Shown here: positions 9,334 to 18,806 of the stretch, piece by piece | Position numbering within the stretch: position 1 is the first letter of the stretch | Layout of the letters: each line of letters starts with the position of its first letter | NCBI GenBank assembly: GCA_903939735.1 | Contig: CAJAIA010000001.1 | Coordinates: 103,169 to 167,168 of the forward strand | DNA: 64,000 nucleotides | Direction: 5' to 3' | DNA from: an uncultured Ignavibacteria bacterium | Lineage (GTDB): Bacteria > Bacteroidota > Ignavibacteria > Kapaibacteriales > Kapaibacteriaceae | Program-made: the position numbers and the translations under genes | The notes under the pieces: generated by a model | Seen by the model: the letters and a program-made list of their open reading frames with translations, nothing else | What the model was told of the DNA's origin: nothing | The model's database searches: none

Positions 9334-10107
9334 TTAGCGTAGCGTGAATCGAATTGGCACACGTGCCCACACGCGAACAGCTTGACCGTTCTGCTTAGCA
9401 GGAGTGAAGGTCGTTTCCTGAACTGCCTTAACTGCCGCAGAATTGAGTACCTCATTGTCGGACTCAATCACCTGGATCTTCTCAATCCGGCCGTCCTTGC
9501 CAATCAGCGCACCAACAAGAACGATACCCTCAATGCCATTGCGTCGCGCCATTTCTGGATACTTCACACGACGTGCGAGAGCACCTTCATCATATGCGGG
9601 CTCGACTTCAACCGAGACGAATTCCTCAATATCCGGTGTGTCTTCGCGGACAACTGCCGGACCACTTGGGATTTCGGACCACTGCTCGTTTTGATCAACC
9701 TTGCGGTCGCTCGAAAGCGATTCACCAAGGTCTTTCAAGTCAGCAAAGTCCTTCGCGTCTGGAGCGATTTCAGCGTCAGGCACAGCTACCGGCGTACCGG
9801 CGCGGGTAATCGTAGCGGGAGGAAGATTCTCTGGTGGCGGTGGTGGCATCTCTTCCTGATTCTCCGACGGAGGAGGAGGAAGATTCTCGAGGCTGGCTCG
9901 CGTTACCTTCACCTTCACAATGTTCGGAGGCGGAAACAGCCACGCTTCAACAAATGGACGTGATATCGCGTATGCCGAAATCAACAGCAAGAGAAGAGCC
10001 GTTATGCGGAATGCACGGTAGGTGTTGCGACTGATAACGTCCTTCAGCTCAACAGCACCGTAGCCAAGTCCAGTACCTGGCGTTTCGAGTGGTAGTGAGG
10101 CGCTCAT
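9334..10107 (-). CDS. tonB: TonB-family energy transducer
   Basis: Links the inner-membrane proton-driven motor to outer-membrane receptors. One transmembrane helix lies at about residues 34-52 (FRITALLLLLISAYAIS). A proline-rich segment with PPPPSENQEEMPPPPPENLPP follows, and then the TonB C-terminal domain (about 178-257) with YPEMARRNGIEGIVLVG and the end VPIRFTLR. The cytoplasmic N-terminus (33 residues) is longer than in E. coli TonB and fits the Bacteroidota form. Its start overlaps the exbD stop by 4 bases. Confidence 0.95.
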   Translation of the reverse strand: MSASLPLETPGTGLGYGAVELKDVISRNTYRAFRITALLLLLISAYAISRPFVEAWLFPPPNIVKVKVTRASLENLPPPPSENQEEMPPPPPENLPPATITRAGTPVAVPDAEIAPDAKDFADLKDLGESLSSDRKVDQNEQWSEIPSGPAVVREDTPDIEEFVSVEVEPAYDEGALARRVKYPEMARRNGIEGIVLVGALIGKDGRIEKIQVIESDNEVLNSAAVKAVQETTFTPAKQNGQAVRVWARVPIRFTLR

Positions 10108-10700
10108 AGACTCATCAACTCCTCGGCATCCTTTGCCTGATATGGTGATACCGTGAACTTCCGCTTCCGTTCATTGATACCGTGCTCACGCTTGAGACGA
10201 TCAATAATATCTGGTTCGGCAGCATTGAGTTCATCAAGTACCTGCACGACAAGTCCATACGGAGCCTCGCCTTCAGCCTTGAGAACAACAATACAGCGGT
10301 TCTTCAGCTCAACGTTTTGATCAACAACAACCTTCTTGATCTCGGCCAGCGTCTTCTTGTAATCAAACGAGCCGTCCTTCGCCTTTGAAGGTGCAGCAAA
10401 TCGCTGCGGCGCGTCAACGCCCATGTTGTAAAACACCATGCCATCCTGACGAATGCGAATCGTGAGCAGCTCAGACTGCTTGACCTCGATCGGAGTATCA
10501 ATCTCCGGTGGCACGCTCATCTCCATCGTCTGCGGCGTGATCATCGACGTCGTGAGCATGAAGAACGTCAGGAGAAGAAAGGTAATGTCTACCAATGGCG
10601 TCATATCGAGTCGGAACCCGAGACGCTTCTTCGCCTTGCGCTTTCCAGCTTTACCACGTCGCTGTTTTTGGCCGCCGCCTAATTCACCACCGCCTGCCAT
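10104..10700 (-). CDS. ExbD/TolR-family biopolymer transport protein (paralogue 1)
   Basis: One of two tandem ExbD-like proteins. After a very basic N-terminus (GGGQKQRRGKAGKRKAKKR) comes the core motif LDMTPLVDITFLLLTFFML, containing the proton-path Asp of the single helix, and then a periplasmic domain. At 198 residues it is longer than typical ExbD (about 140). It is encoded between the second exbD and tonB, with an ATGA overlap into tonB. It probably forms the stator ring plug with the ExbB encoded upstream. Confidence 0.92.
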   Translation of the reverse strand: MAGGGELGGGQKQRRGKAGKRKAKKRLGFRLDMTPLVDITFLLLTFFMLTTSMITPQTMEMSVPPEIDTPIEVKQSELLTIRIRQDGMVFYNMGVDAPQRFAAPSKAKDGSFDYKKTLAEIKKVVVDQNVELKNRCIVVLKAEGEAPYGLVVQVLDELNAAEPDIIDRLKREHGINERKRKFTVSPYQAKDAEELMSL

Positions 10701-10763
10701 GTAGCCACCTGTTGTTCGGTTTCAGGATTCTCTTGTTGGTTGACAGAACGCACGAGCCCGTTG

Positions 10764-11291
10764 TTACAGGCCGCCCGTCTTCTTTTCCGTGACGAAGTTG
10801 AATGTCGTGGCTTTCTTCTTACGAAGCTCGTTCACAGCCTGCTCAACCCATCGGTACTTCAAACGTCGGTCAGCATCAATTGCAAAGACGGCATTACGAT
10901 TGGCATCACGGCAATAGAAGATCGCCTTGCCCAACCACACGGTGTCCTTGATCTTGTAGACGACTGACTTTTCGTCGACTTCGGGGAAGCCCCCTTCCTT
11001 CATACGACTACGGAGCTCAACGATGTCCTGCTCTGCTACCATGGAGAGGTAGAAGGCTGTATCCTTTGCGACCGTGTCTACGGCAATCTTGATCATGACA
11101 AGATCCTTTTCTGGAATCTTGGCCGTATCAGACTGCGTCTGCGGACGTTTGATTTCAAACTTCTGCTGATTCTCTGCGTCACTCTTGAACTTGGCAGTGA
11201 ACATGAAGAACGTCAACAGGAGGAACGTGATGTCCACCAGAGGCGTCATGTCCAAGACAAAGCCCAAGCGCTTCTTTTTGATTTTCGACAT
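10764..11291 (-). CDS. ExbD/TolR-family biopolymer transport protein (paralogue 2)
   Basis: A second ExbD-like protein of 175 residues with a short basic N-terminus (MSKIKKKRLG) and the same LDMTPLVDITFLLLTFFMF helix. The periplasmic part differs clearly from paralogue 1 and includes IKDTVWLGKAIFYCRDANRNAVFAI. Two different ExbD proteins with one ExbB suggest a heteromeric or alternative motor. It lies between exbB (24 bases upstream) and the first paralogue. Confidence 0.92.
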   Translation of the reverse strand: MSKIKKKRLGFVLDMTPLVDITFLLLTFFMFTAKFKSDAENQQKFEIKRPQTQSDTAKIPEKDLVMIKIAVDTVAKDTAFYLSMVAEQDIVELRSRMKEGGFPEVDEKSVVYKIKDTVWLGKAIFYCRDANRNAVFAIDADRRLKYRWVEQAVNELRKKKATTFNFVTEKKTGGL

Positions 11292-11315
11292 GGGTTCTCC
11301 CTACCGTTGAGGTGA

Positions 11316-12110
11316 TCAGGCCTTTGTGCCTGTACGGATCGCGAGCGTTTCCATCAGCTGCTGGATCGCCTCGTCCATTTGGTAGGTGAAGTTGTCAACC
11401 TTCGTTGTGAAGAAGTTGAAGAAGATGATCGACAGGATCGCGGCAATCAGACCGCCAGCGGTGTTGTAGAGAGCTTCCGAGATACCAACCGAGAGCTGCT
11501 GTGCTGAAACCGTTCCAGCTGCACCGAGGGCCTGGAAGGCCTTGATCATACCAATTGTCGTACCGAGCAGACCAATCATCGTCGACACCGACGCAACTGT
11601 CGAGAGAATGTTCAAGTTCTTCTCAAGAAGCGGTGTTTCAAGGTTCATGTTCTCGTCAACGACACGCTGCGTTTCCTGGAGCTTCTGATCGGCATTGAGG
11701 CTTGGATCGTTTTCAACCGTCTTGTAGCGCTCGACAGCCGCACGAAGAACGTTCGCGAGTGAACCGCGCTGTGCATCGCAAGCAGAGATCGCGGCAGCAT
11801 AGTTACCCTTTTGTACGTTGGCGACAACATCCTTTGAGAAGGTGTGCATGTTGCCCTTACCACCGGCCTTGCCGATAGAAAGGAAGCGCTCAGCAACGAA
11901 CGTGATTGCGATGAGGATCGATGCAATCAACAGACCTACGAGCCAACCACCAGTGTAGATCATGCCCAACGCATTCTGTGGGTTGTGCATATCCACAGCG
12001 CCTGTTTTTGGATCTGTGAAGTTTCCTTCAGCTCCTAGCACGAGATAGAACACCGCGTAGGCTGCAACAAGACAGGCTACCATGATGATCGTGTTCGTCA
12101 TGTTCTTCAT
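11316..12110 (-). CDS. exbB: MotA/TolQ/ExbB proton channel protein
   Basis: Proton-channel subunit of the TonB energising motor. Hydrophobic segments are at about residues 7-26, 51-72, 165-190 and 210-235. The MotA/TolQ/ExbB domain is visible in LETPLLEKNLNILSTVASVS, followed by MIGLLGTTIGMIKAF and SVGISEALYNTAGGL. The 264 residues fit Bacteroidota ExbB. It precedes two exbD genes and tonB on one transcript. Confidence 0.94.
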   Translation of the reverse strand: MKNMTNTIIMVACLVAAYAVFYLVLGAEGNFTDPKTGAVDMHNPQNALGMIYTGGWLVGLLIASILIAITFVAERFLSIGKAGGKGNMHTFSKDVVANVQKGNYAAAISACDAQRGSLANVLRAAVERYKTVENDPSLNADQKLQETQRVVDENMNLETPLLEKNLNILSTVASVSTMIGLLGTTIGMIKAFQALGAAGTVSAQQLSVGISEALYNTAGGLIAAILSIIFFNFFTTKVDNFTYQMDEAIQQLMETLAIRTGTKA

Positions 12111-12139
12111 ACATCACCCTTCGTGGAAACAGAATGTTG

Positions 12140-12499
12140 TTAATGCTCAGTTGTGAAAGACCTCGCTGCCTCGTCGACAGTAAGGTATGTGCGAAAGACG
12201 TTGCTCAGTCGTGTGACAGTGAATATCCGTTGCAGACTGTCTGGTACGTGACACATCACCAGACTTCCACCGCGACGACTCACGTTTGACTGCGAGGCAA
12301 GAAGCGCGCTCATGAACGAGGAGTTCACGTAGGTCACATCAGTCATCTCGAGGATCACGTGAAGTGAGCCGTCAACGTTGTCGGAGGTGATGACACGTTG
12401 CATCGTGTCTGTCTCTTCCCCACCCGTGAACTGACCGCGCAGATGAACTACGACGTAGTCAGAATGGATGTCAACGCTGATTTGCTCGTGATCGTTCAT
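12140..12499 (-). CDS. STAS-domain protein (anti-sigma-factor-antagonist type)
   Basis: A 119-residue single-domain STAS protein. The conserved loop is DVTYVNSSFMSALLA, where Ser60 or Ser61 takes the place of the phosphorylated serine of SpoIIAA/RsbV. Such proteins act in partner-switching control with a serine kinase and a phosphatase; neither is encoded in this window. It sits 29 bases upstream of exbB and could be its first operon gene, so a link with the TonB motor is possible but unproven. Confidence 0.85.
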   Translation of the reverse strand: MNDHEQISVDIHSDYVVVHLRGQFTGGEETDTMQRVITSDNVDGSLHVILEMTDVTYVNSSFMSALLASQSNVSRRGGSLVMCHVPDSLQRIFTVTRLSNVFRTYLTVDEAARSFTTEH

Positions 12500-12591
12500 G
12501 AAACCTATTGTTCTGCACCTCTATGCCAGCCATCAAACGTTACCAAGTTACGAAAAAAGGATGCGTATAACGGCTGTGTGAGGGGGCAATA

Positions 12592-13488
12592 TTACGCGGT
12601 AGTAATGTGATTGTGGAATACTTCGAGAACACGTGGAATACCAGCCAAATCATCGACGACGATCGTTTCAAGACCACCCTCTCGCATCAACGCTGACACG
12701 GCGTCGGCTTGCCCATAGCCAAGTTCAATGAAGGCTCTTCCATTGGGAGCTAGACAAGCCGGAGCAATCTCGACAAAACGCCGGTAGAACGTGAGGCCAT
12801 CGGCATTATCCGTAAGTGCCATAGAGGGTTCATGCAGTCGCACCTCGTCGTCGAGCGTCTGGACTTCTTCGGGAGCGATGTATGGTGGGTTCATGGTGAT
12901 CACATCGAAACTCCCTGGGGGCATTGTTTCGAGGATATCAAGGACCTGCATTGTGCAACGTTCGTCGAGTCCGAGCTGTTGCGCATTACGACGAGCTACA
13001 TCGAGTGCTTCGTGGCTCCGGTCGATGCATGTCCACGACGGTTCGGGACAATGATGGGCAACCGCTAGGGCGATGCACCCGCTTCCCGTCCCGATGTCGA
13101 GAGCGCGCGTGAGCGGTGTGTGCGTGGCCTTGATCCAGCGAATGCACCGGTCCACGAGGATCTCGGTTTCCGGACGCGGAATGAGAACAGCAGGATTGAC
13201 CTCGAACTGCAGCCCGTAGAAATCCCCACGTCCAAGAATGTATTGCAGCGGTTCGCGCTGACTCCTGCGCGTAACATACTCGCGCAGCTGTGCGAGTTCG
13301 TCACGCGTCAGGGGGCGATCATGCTGCATATAGAGATCAAGGCGTGAAATGCCAAGCACGGAACACAAAAGAAGGTCGATGGTGAGTCGAGGTGAATCGA
13401 CTCCCTTCGTACCGAAATAGTCCTGACCCCAGGTTATGAGATCACGTACCGTCCAGACCCTCTCGAGTTCAGGAGTTGGTCGCCGCAT
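12592..13488 (-). CDS. prmC: Release factor glutamine methyltransferase
   Basis: Methylates the GGQ glutamine of class I peptide release factors using S-adenosylmethionine. The N-terminal helical domain is followed by the SAM motif DIGTGSGC (131-138) and the substrate-glutamine motif NPPY (200-203). The 298 residues match PrmC. I chose the ATG at 13488, which overlaps the end of carB by 20 bases; a longer frame would add 13 residues of no family similarity. Confidence 0.94.
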   Translation of the reverse strand: MRRPTPELERVWTVRDLITWGQDYFGTKGVDSPRLTIDLLLCSVLGISRLDLYMQHDRPLTRDELAQLREYVTRRSQREPLQYILGRGDFYGLQFEVNPAVLIPRPETEILVDRCIRWIKATHTPLTRALDIGTGSGCIALAVAHHCPEPSWTCIDRSHEALDVARRNAQQLGLDERCTMQVLDILETMPPGSFDVITMNPPYIAPEEVQTLDDEVRLHEPSMALTDNADGLTFYRRFVEIAPACLAPNGRAFIELGYGQADAVSALMREGGLETIVVDDLAGIPRVLEVFHNHITTA

Positions 13489-16400
13489 AATGCTCCTGCA
13501 GTGACACCGATGAGAAGGTCTCACCACGCAGTGCGATGATGCCGTGCAAGGATGCTTCAGCTGCCGCCAGGGTTGTAAAGAACGGCACCTTGTACTTCAT
13601 CGCGGTCCGACCCATCACGGCCTCGTCGTATCGTGCATTCTCACCAAGTGGCGTATTGATCACAATCTGGACGTCACCATTTGCAATCTGATCGATGATA
13701 CTTGGGCGTCCCTCGTAGTGCTTCCGAACAGCCGAGACAGGAATACCCTCCGACTCAAGAAAGACGGCCGTTCCCTTTGTGGCCAGAATTGTAAAGCCGA
13801 GATCATGATACCCACGAGCCATCTCTACAGCACGTGGTGACTTGTCATGCGAGCTCAGGGAGATAAACACGCTGCCGTTCAGCGGAAGCGTATTACCGGC
13901 CGAAATGTGCGATTTCACAATTGCGCGACCAAACGACGAGTCCATACCCATGACTTCCCCAGTCGACCGCATTTCAGGTCCGAGGAAGACACTCGCATGC
14001 GGGAACTTGGAAAATGGAAACACAGATTCTTTGATAGCTGTGCGTGGCATCGACGTGTTGAAGTGCGGAATACCAAGCGTTGCTACCGGCTCGCCTAACA
14101 TCACCCGTGTAGCAAACTGCGCAAGCTGAACACCGGTGGCCTTCGATACAAAAGGCACGGTACGTGATGCGCGCGGGTTCACCTCGAGCACATAGACATC
14201 ACCATTCTGCACAGCGAACTGAATGTTGAGCAGTCCAATCACCTTGAGTTCCTTTGCCATGGCCTCGGCGTGTGAACGCATCGTATCAAGAACGTCCGAC
14301 GAGATGTTGTACGGAGGAAGAACACACGACGAGTCGCCCGAGTGTACACCGGCTTCCTCGATGTGCTGCATCATTCCACCAACAACCGTCGTGACACCAT
14401 CACTGACGGCATCAACGTCGAACTCAATCGCATTCTCAAGGAAGTGGTCAATCAAGACCGGACGCTCAGGGTCTTGTGCTATGGCAGTTCGCATGTACGC
14501 TCGAAGTGCCTCTTCACGATAGCATATCTGCATCGCGCGACCGCCGAGAACATACGATGGACGCACAAGCACCGGATAGCCGATGCGATTTGCAATCACC
14601 ACAGCATCTTCTTCGCTCTTACATGTACCCCATGGCGGACACGCAATAGCGAGCCTGTCGAGCAGTTCGCCGAAACGCTGACGATCCTCAGCAAGATCAA
14701 TTCCTTCCGGCGACGTTCCAATCAGCGGTACGCCTGCCTCGTGAAGTGCCTGAGCAAGTTTCAAAGGTGTCTGTCCGCCAAATGTGACGATCACGCCGTC
14801 GGGACGTTCCAGATCGATCACATTCATGACGTCCTCAAACGTCAATGGTTCGAAGTACAAACGACTCGTTGTGTCATAATCCGTCGAGACCGTCTCAGGA
14901 TTGCAATTAATCATGATGGCTTCATAGCCACACTTGCGAAGGGCAAACACACCCTGCACACAGCAATAGTCAAACTCGATACCTTGGCCAATGCGGTTGG
15001 GTCCACTACCAAGAATGATGACCTTCTTCGCGTTCGACGGGATGGCTTCATTCTCGGTATCGTAGCAGGAATAGTGGTACGGAGTTTCCGATTCGAACTC
15101 CGCAGCACAGGTGTCGACCGTCTTGTACACAGGAAGAACGCCAAGTTCAACGCGTCGTGCACGAACGGCGTGTTCCGACGTACCTGTGAGAACTGCCAAC
15201 TGGTGATCCGAAAACCCATAGCGCTTCAGGCGGCGCATCTGAGGTTTCGACATGTCGGCTAGCGTTACTCCCGTTGTTGTCTGTTCGATAACAGACAGAG
15301 CTTCGCGGACAATCTGGTCGCACTGCTCGATGAACCATGGATCGTACTTGGTGAGATCGTGAATCTCTTCCTTGGTCATGCCAATGCGAAGCGCTTCACA
15401 GAGATCAAAGATCGACGTCGATGTACGCAACCGGAGGCGTGCGCGAACGTGATCGCGTGTAGCTTCCGACACCGGTGCTGTGTCGAGATACGAGGCATTG
15501 TCGAATCCGAATCCGAATCGCTTTTGTTCAAGTGACCTCAGCGCCTTCTGCAGGGATTCCTTGAACGTTCGTCCGAATGCCATGGCCTCGCCGACCGACT
15601 TCATCTGGATCCCCAGCGAGTTGTCTGCTTCATGGAACTTTTCAAAATCCCAACGCGGAATCTTCACCACCACATAGTCTATCGATGGCTCAAAGCATGC
15701 CGGCGTCTTCTTTGTGATGTCATTGAGGATCTCGTCGAGCGTGTAGCCAACAGCCAGCTTCGCAGCGATCTTCGCAATTGGAAATCCTGTGGCCTTTGAT
15801 GCCAACGCAGAGCTTCGCGACACCCGCGGATTCATCTCAATGACAACCATCCGACCGTCGAGCGGATTAATAGCAAACTGGATGTTCGAACCACCTGTTT
15901 CAACTCCAATCTCGCGGATGATCTTCAGAGCGGCATCACGCATGCGCTGATACTCGCGATCCGTCAACGTCTGGGCTGGTGCCACTGTAATCGAGTCGCC
16001 CGTATGAACACCCATCGGATCAACGTTCTCAATGGAACAAATGATCACGACGTTGTCCTTGGTATCACGCATTACTTCGAGCTCGTACTCCTTCCAGCCG
16101 ATGATGCTCTCTTCAACGAGGACACGGCTAACCGGACTTGCCACCAGTCCATTACGGAGCATGTCGCGATACTCCTCCATGTTATAGGCAATACCGCCCC
16201 CAGTTCCGCCCATGGTAAATGATGGTCGGATGATAGCTGGAAATCCCACCGAGTCGATCATGCGCATGCCTTCATCGAAGTCATGCACGAATCCACCACG
16301 CGGCATCTCCATGCCAATCTTCAACATGGCATTTAGGAAGAGCTCGCGATCCTCAGCTTTATGAATCGATGGAATCTGCGAACCAATGAGTTCCACGTTA

Positions 16401-16732
16401 TACTTGGTAAGAATCCCCTGTTCATGCAGCGCTACCGCTGCATTCAATGCAACCTGGCCACCCATGGTTGGAAGGATTGCTTCCGGTCGTTCCTTGCGGA
16501 TGACCTCTTCAATAAACTGTGGCGTGATCGGCTCGATGTAGGTGGCATCCGCAACATGCGGATCCGTCATGATTGTTGCCGGATTGGAGTTAATCAGAAC
16601 GACACGATACCCCTCTTCACGCAGCACCTTACACGCTTGCGTCCCAGAGTAGTCAAACTCGCACGCTTGTCCAATAACAATTGGACCGGATCCGATGACA
16701 AGAATTGTGCGAAGGTCAGTGCGTTTTGGCAT
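13469..16732 (-). CDS. carB: Carbamoyl-phosphate synthase, large subunit
   Basis: Makes carbamoyl phosphate for pyrimidine and arginine synthesis. The 1087 residues show the duplicated ATP-grasp architecture: first half with [18 protein letters not shown] and [15 protein letters not shown], second half with [18 protein letters not shown] and [12 protein letters not shown], ending in an MGS-like allosteric domain (from about 950). The last residues are shared with the prmC start. It follows pyrB by 15 bases; the small subunit carA is not in the window. The long antisense frames here are shadows. Confidence 0.97.
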   Translation of the reverse strand: MPKRTDLRTILVIGSGPIVIGQACEFDYSGTQACKVLREEGYRVVLINSNPATIMTDPHVADATYIEPITPQFIEEVIRKERPEAILPTMGGQVALNAAVALHEQGILTKYNVELIGSQIPSIHKAEDRELFLNAMLKIGMEMPRGGFVHDFDEGMRMIDSVGFPAIIRPSFTMGGTGGGIAYNMEEYRDMLRNGLVASPVSRVLVEESIIGWKEYELEVMRDTKDNVVIICSIENVDPMGVHTGDSITVAPAQTLTDREYQRMRDAALKIIREIGVETGGSNIQFAINPLDGRMVVIEMNPRVSRSSALASKATGFPIAKIAAKLAVGYTLDEILNDITKKTPACFEPSIDYVVVKIPRWDFEKFHEADNSLGIQMKSVGEAMAFGRTFKESLQKALRSLEQKRFGFGFDNASYLDTAPVSEATRDHVRARLRLRTSTSIFDLCEALRIGMTKEEIHDLTKYDPWFIEQCDQIVREALSVIEQTTTGVTLADMSKPQMRRLKRYGFSDHQLAVLTGTSEHAVRARRVELGVLPVYKTVDTCAAEFESETPYHYSCYDTENEAIPSNAKKVIILGSGPNRIGQGIEFDYCCVQGVFALRKCGYEAIMINCNPETVSTDYDTTSRLYFEPLTFEDVMNVIDLERPDGVIVTFGGQTPLKLAQALHEAGVPLIGTSPEGIDLAEDRQRFGELLDRLAIACPPWGTCKSEEDAVVIANRIGYPVLVRPSYVLGGRAMQICYREEALRAYMRTAIAQDPERPVLIDHFLENAIEFDVDAVSDGVTTVVGGMMQHIEEAGVHSGDSSCVLPPYNISSDVLDTMRSHAEAMAKELKVIGLLNIQFAVQNGDVYVLEVNPRASRTVPFVSKATGVQLAQFATRVMLGEPVATLGIPHFNTSMPRTAIKESVFPFSKFPHASVFLGPEMRSTGEVMGMDSSFGRAIVKSHISAGNTLPLNGSVFISLSSHDKSPRAVEMARGYHDLGFTILATKGTAVFLESEGIPVSAVRKHYEGRPSIIDQIANGDVQIVINTPLGENARYDEAVMGRTAMKYKVPFFTTLAAAEASLHGIIALRGETFSSVSLQEHYAATNS

Positions 16733-16747
16733 AGTTCCCAGAGTGAA

Positions 16748-17656
16748 TCACGAATGAAGAAGTCGTTGCAAGACGGCCATCCGCACAGCTACGCCGTGTG
16801 TGACCTGACGGTGAACAAGACAGGACGGATGATCAAGGACCTCGGCATCAAGTTCGACACCAATGTTCACCGGTCCTGGATGGAGGATGGCCAAGCGTGG
16901 ATAGGAAGCTGCGAGGTCAGCCGTAAGCGCATGCGAACGTCGATAGGCATCGTCGTCAATCACCATTGACGGCGGCATGCGCTCACGTTGAATGCGCAAC
17001 ATATAGATAGCGTCGGCCCACGCACAGCATTCTGCTACGTCAGCAAATCGCGGCATGTGCTGAAACTGTTCATCTGTTGGCGCGAGCTGGTCGGGTGCGC
17101 AATACCCAACGACTGCGCCACAGCGCAGCAAGACGTCGGCGACAGACCGTGCGACCCGTGAATGTCGAAGGTCGCCAACAATGGCAATCTTTCGGCCTTC
17201 AAGCGTCGTAAAGTGCTCCCGCAATGTGGCTGCATCCAGCAGCGCCTGTGTTGGGTGTTGGAGGGATCCCTCACCAGCATTCACAATGCTCATCGTGGAC
17301 CACTGCGCAAGTTCATGATGCACACCGTTCTGTGCATGTCGCAAGACCAAAGCATCAAATCCCATGGACTCGATAGTGCGGAAGGTCTCGCGAAGCGTTT
17401 CACCCTTCTCAACGCTACTCCCAGTTGCATGAAACACGACGGTCGACGCACCAAGGCGTTGAGCAGCTGTTTCAAAGGATAAGCGCGTGCGTGTCGATGG
17501 CTCAAAGAAGGCAAGGACGATGTTCCGTCCCTGCAGTATCGGCGCAACAGAGACAAGTCCTGCGTTCGATGGAAGAAAAGCAGCCGCATCATCGAGGATC
17601 GATGTGATGTCCTCACGACTGAGGTCACGCGTAGACAATAGGTGTGACGGTTCCAT
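16748..17656 (-). CDS. pyrB: Aspartate carbamoyltransferase, catalytic subunit
   Basis: Joins carbamoyl phosphate to aspartate in pyrimidine synthesis. The carbamoyl-phosphate loop FFEPSTRTRLSFE (STRTR at 54-58) and HPTQALLD are intact; the 302 residues fit the family. I chose the ATG at 17656; a TTG three codons earlier is the alternative. It sits just after the HU terminator with only about 20 bases between the A/T tract and the start, so its promoter is not obvious. No pyrI regulatory subunit is adjacent. Confidence 0.95.
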   Translation of the reverse strand: MEPSHLLSTRDLSREDITSILDDAAAFLPSNAGLVSVAPILQGRNIVLAFFEPSTRTRLSFETAAQRLGASTVVFHATGSSVEKGETLRETFRTIESMGFDALVLRHAQNGVHHELAQWSTMSIVNAGEGSLQHPTQALLDAATLREHFTTLEGRKIAIVGDLRHSRVARSVADVLLRCGAVVGYCAPDQLAPTDEQFQHMPRFADVAECCAWADAIYMLRIQRERMPPSMVIDDDAYRRSHALTADLAASYPRLAILHPGPVNIGVELDAEVLDHPSCLVHRQVTHGVAVRMAVLQRLLHS

Positions 17657-17674
17657 CGGCTGCAAAAATAGGGC

Positions 17675-17702
17675 AAAAAAAAGCCCGCCGAATGGCGGGC
17701 TT
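17675..17702 (-). terminator. Rho-independent terminator of the HU gene
   Basis: On the minus strand AAGCCCGCC, loop ATTC and GGCGGGCTT form a perfect 9-bp stem followed by a run of eight T residues (the stem's last two plus six). It begins 15 bases after the HU stop codon. This is the clearest intrinsic terminator in the window. Confidence 0.93.
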
Positions 17703-17717
17703 GATAATTCTTACGAA

Positions 17718-18080
17718 TTACTTCTTCTTCTTAGCTGCTGCCTTCTTTGGAGCTGCCTTCTTCGCTGCTGCCTTTGGAGCTGCCTTCTTCGCGCCAACCT
17801 TCTTCTCACCGTTCACAACAGCCTTGAGATCAGCACCTGCGCTGAACTTCGCGACCTTACGTGCAGCGATCTTGATCGTTGCGCCTGTGAATGGATTACG
17901 GCCTGTGCGCGCTGAACGCTTGCTGACCGTGAATGAACCAAAACCGATAAGCGACACATTGCCGCCCTTACCGAGTTCTGTCTTGATCGCGTTGATTGTT
18001 GCATTCAACGCTGTGTCTGCTTGTGACTTGCTGAGACCAGCAGCACCGGCAATGGCTTCGATCAGCTCTGCCTTGTTCAT
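17718..18080 (-). CDS. hup: HU-family DNA-binding protein with lysine/alanine-rich tail
   Basis: A histone-like nucleoid protein that bends DNA. Residues 1-90 are a standard HU/IHF domain with the DNA-arm motif RNPFTG at 61-66. Residues 91-120 are an added tail made almost entirely of Lys, Ala and Pro (GEKKVGAKKAAPKAAAKKAA, then PKKAAAKKKK), like the C-terminus of histone H1. Standard HU ends near residue 90. The tail should be disordered and add DNA affinity (family knowledge from other tailed HU proteins). The gene is monocistronic with its own promoter-like box and terminator. Confidence 0.95.
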   Translation of the reverse strand: MNKAELIEAIAGAAGLSKSQADTALNATINAIKTELGKGGNVSLIGFGSFTVSKRSARTGRNPFTGATIKIAARKVAKFSAGADLKAVVNGEKKVGAKKAAPKAAAKKAAPKKAAAKKKK

Positions 18081-18123
18081 AGAAACCCCACAAAAAACTG
18101 TTGGTAAAAAACCAGATGTAGAA

Positions 18124-18131
18124 CGAAAATA
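18124..18131 (-). promoter_or_regulatory. Putative -7 box TATTTTCG for the HU gene
   Basis: TATTTTCG on the minus strand lies about 44 bases before the HU start, in an AT-rich leader. It is a one-base variant of TAnnTTTG. The rest of the gap to 18245 holds no further gene. Confidence 0.4.
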
Positions 18132-18245
18132 TCAGCTGTTTACAGGGGTTTTCAAGGATGACTTATCCACATCCACCTATTTTATAGGGGTTTCACAGAC
18201 AAACACCCCCGAATCACCCTGTTTTACGGCCTTTTACGTACAACA

Positions 18246-18806
18246 TCACAGCATACTTGGCAGGACAATACCGAGAGTGAGGAGCGCGCGTGACACAAGT
18301 TGCACTGCAATAACAGTCGCTACAGCCGCAAGTAGGTCATCGCCAATGACTGCCCATGCCTCCGTGCGATCGTTGACATAGCTCATTGGCCAGGGCTTGG
18401 CAACATCGAACACGCGGAACAAAAACACAGCACACGCCCACAGGGCAAGTCCATCATGCGCCGCCGGAGCAAGGAACACGAGGCTCATACCAGCAGCTTC
18501 ATCAACTACGACGACACTTGGGTCATGTCCCCACCTGGCTTGAATCTTCCCGACACTCCACCATCCGATCGCTGTAAACGCAACCATGGCAATCGCGTAT
18601 CCAATCTGGAGTTCTGATGTTGACCAACCAAGTTGTGGGAAAAGCAACGGGAGCGCAGCCGGAATCGCGATGACAACACTGCACCAGGAGCCGGGCATGA
18701 TTGGAAGCAGTCCAATGCCCCCAACGGTTGCGATGTAATCGGCGCTGCCGGAAAGTTTTGGACGAGGAATGCGTTCAGCCACGGGAGAAGATCCTTCGGT
18801 TGACAA
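18246..18806 (-). CDS. pgpA: Phosphatidylglycerophosphatase A
   Basis: Dephosphorylates phosphatidylglycerol phosphate in the inner membrane, the step after PgsA. Family signatures are GGIGLLPIMPGSW near the N-terminus, VVVVDEAAGM in the middle (acidic metal ligands) and FRVFDVAKPWP. Several hydrophobic segments are present in the 186 residues. It overlaps the end of pgsA by 32 bases, so the two consecutive enzymes of the pathway are coupled. Confidence 0.92.
   Translation of the reverse strand: MSTEGSSPVAERIPRPKLSGSADYIATVGGIGLLPIMPGSWCSVVIAIPAALPLLFPQLGWSTSELQIGYAIAMVAFTAIGWWSVGKIQARWGHDPSVVVVDEAAGMSLVFLAPAAHDGLALWACAVFLFRVFDVAKPWPMSYVNDRTEAWAVIGDDLLAAVATVIAVQLVSRALLTLGIVLPSML

Noticed and set aside
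14342-15262. 306-residue plus-strand frame inside carB
   Set aside because: Lies wholly antisense to carB coding motifs and has shadow-like composition.
17718-17815. Short direct repeats that could suggest a tandem-repeat locus or CRISPR-like structure
   Set aside because: They are the codons of the Lys/Ala tail of HU; units are irregular and there are no spacers.
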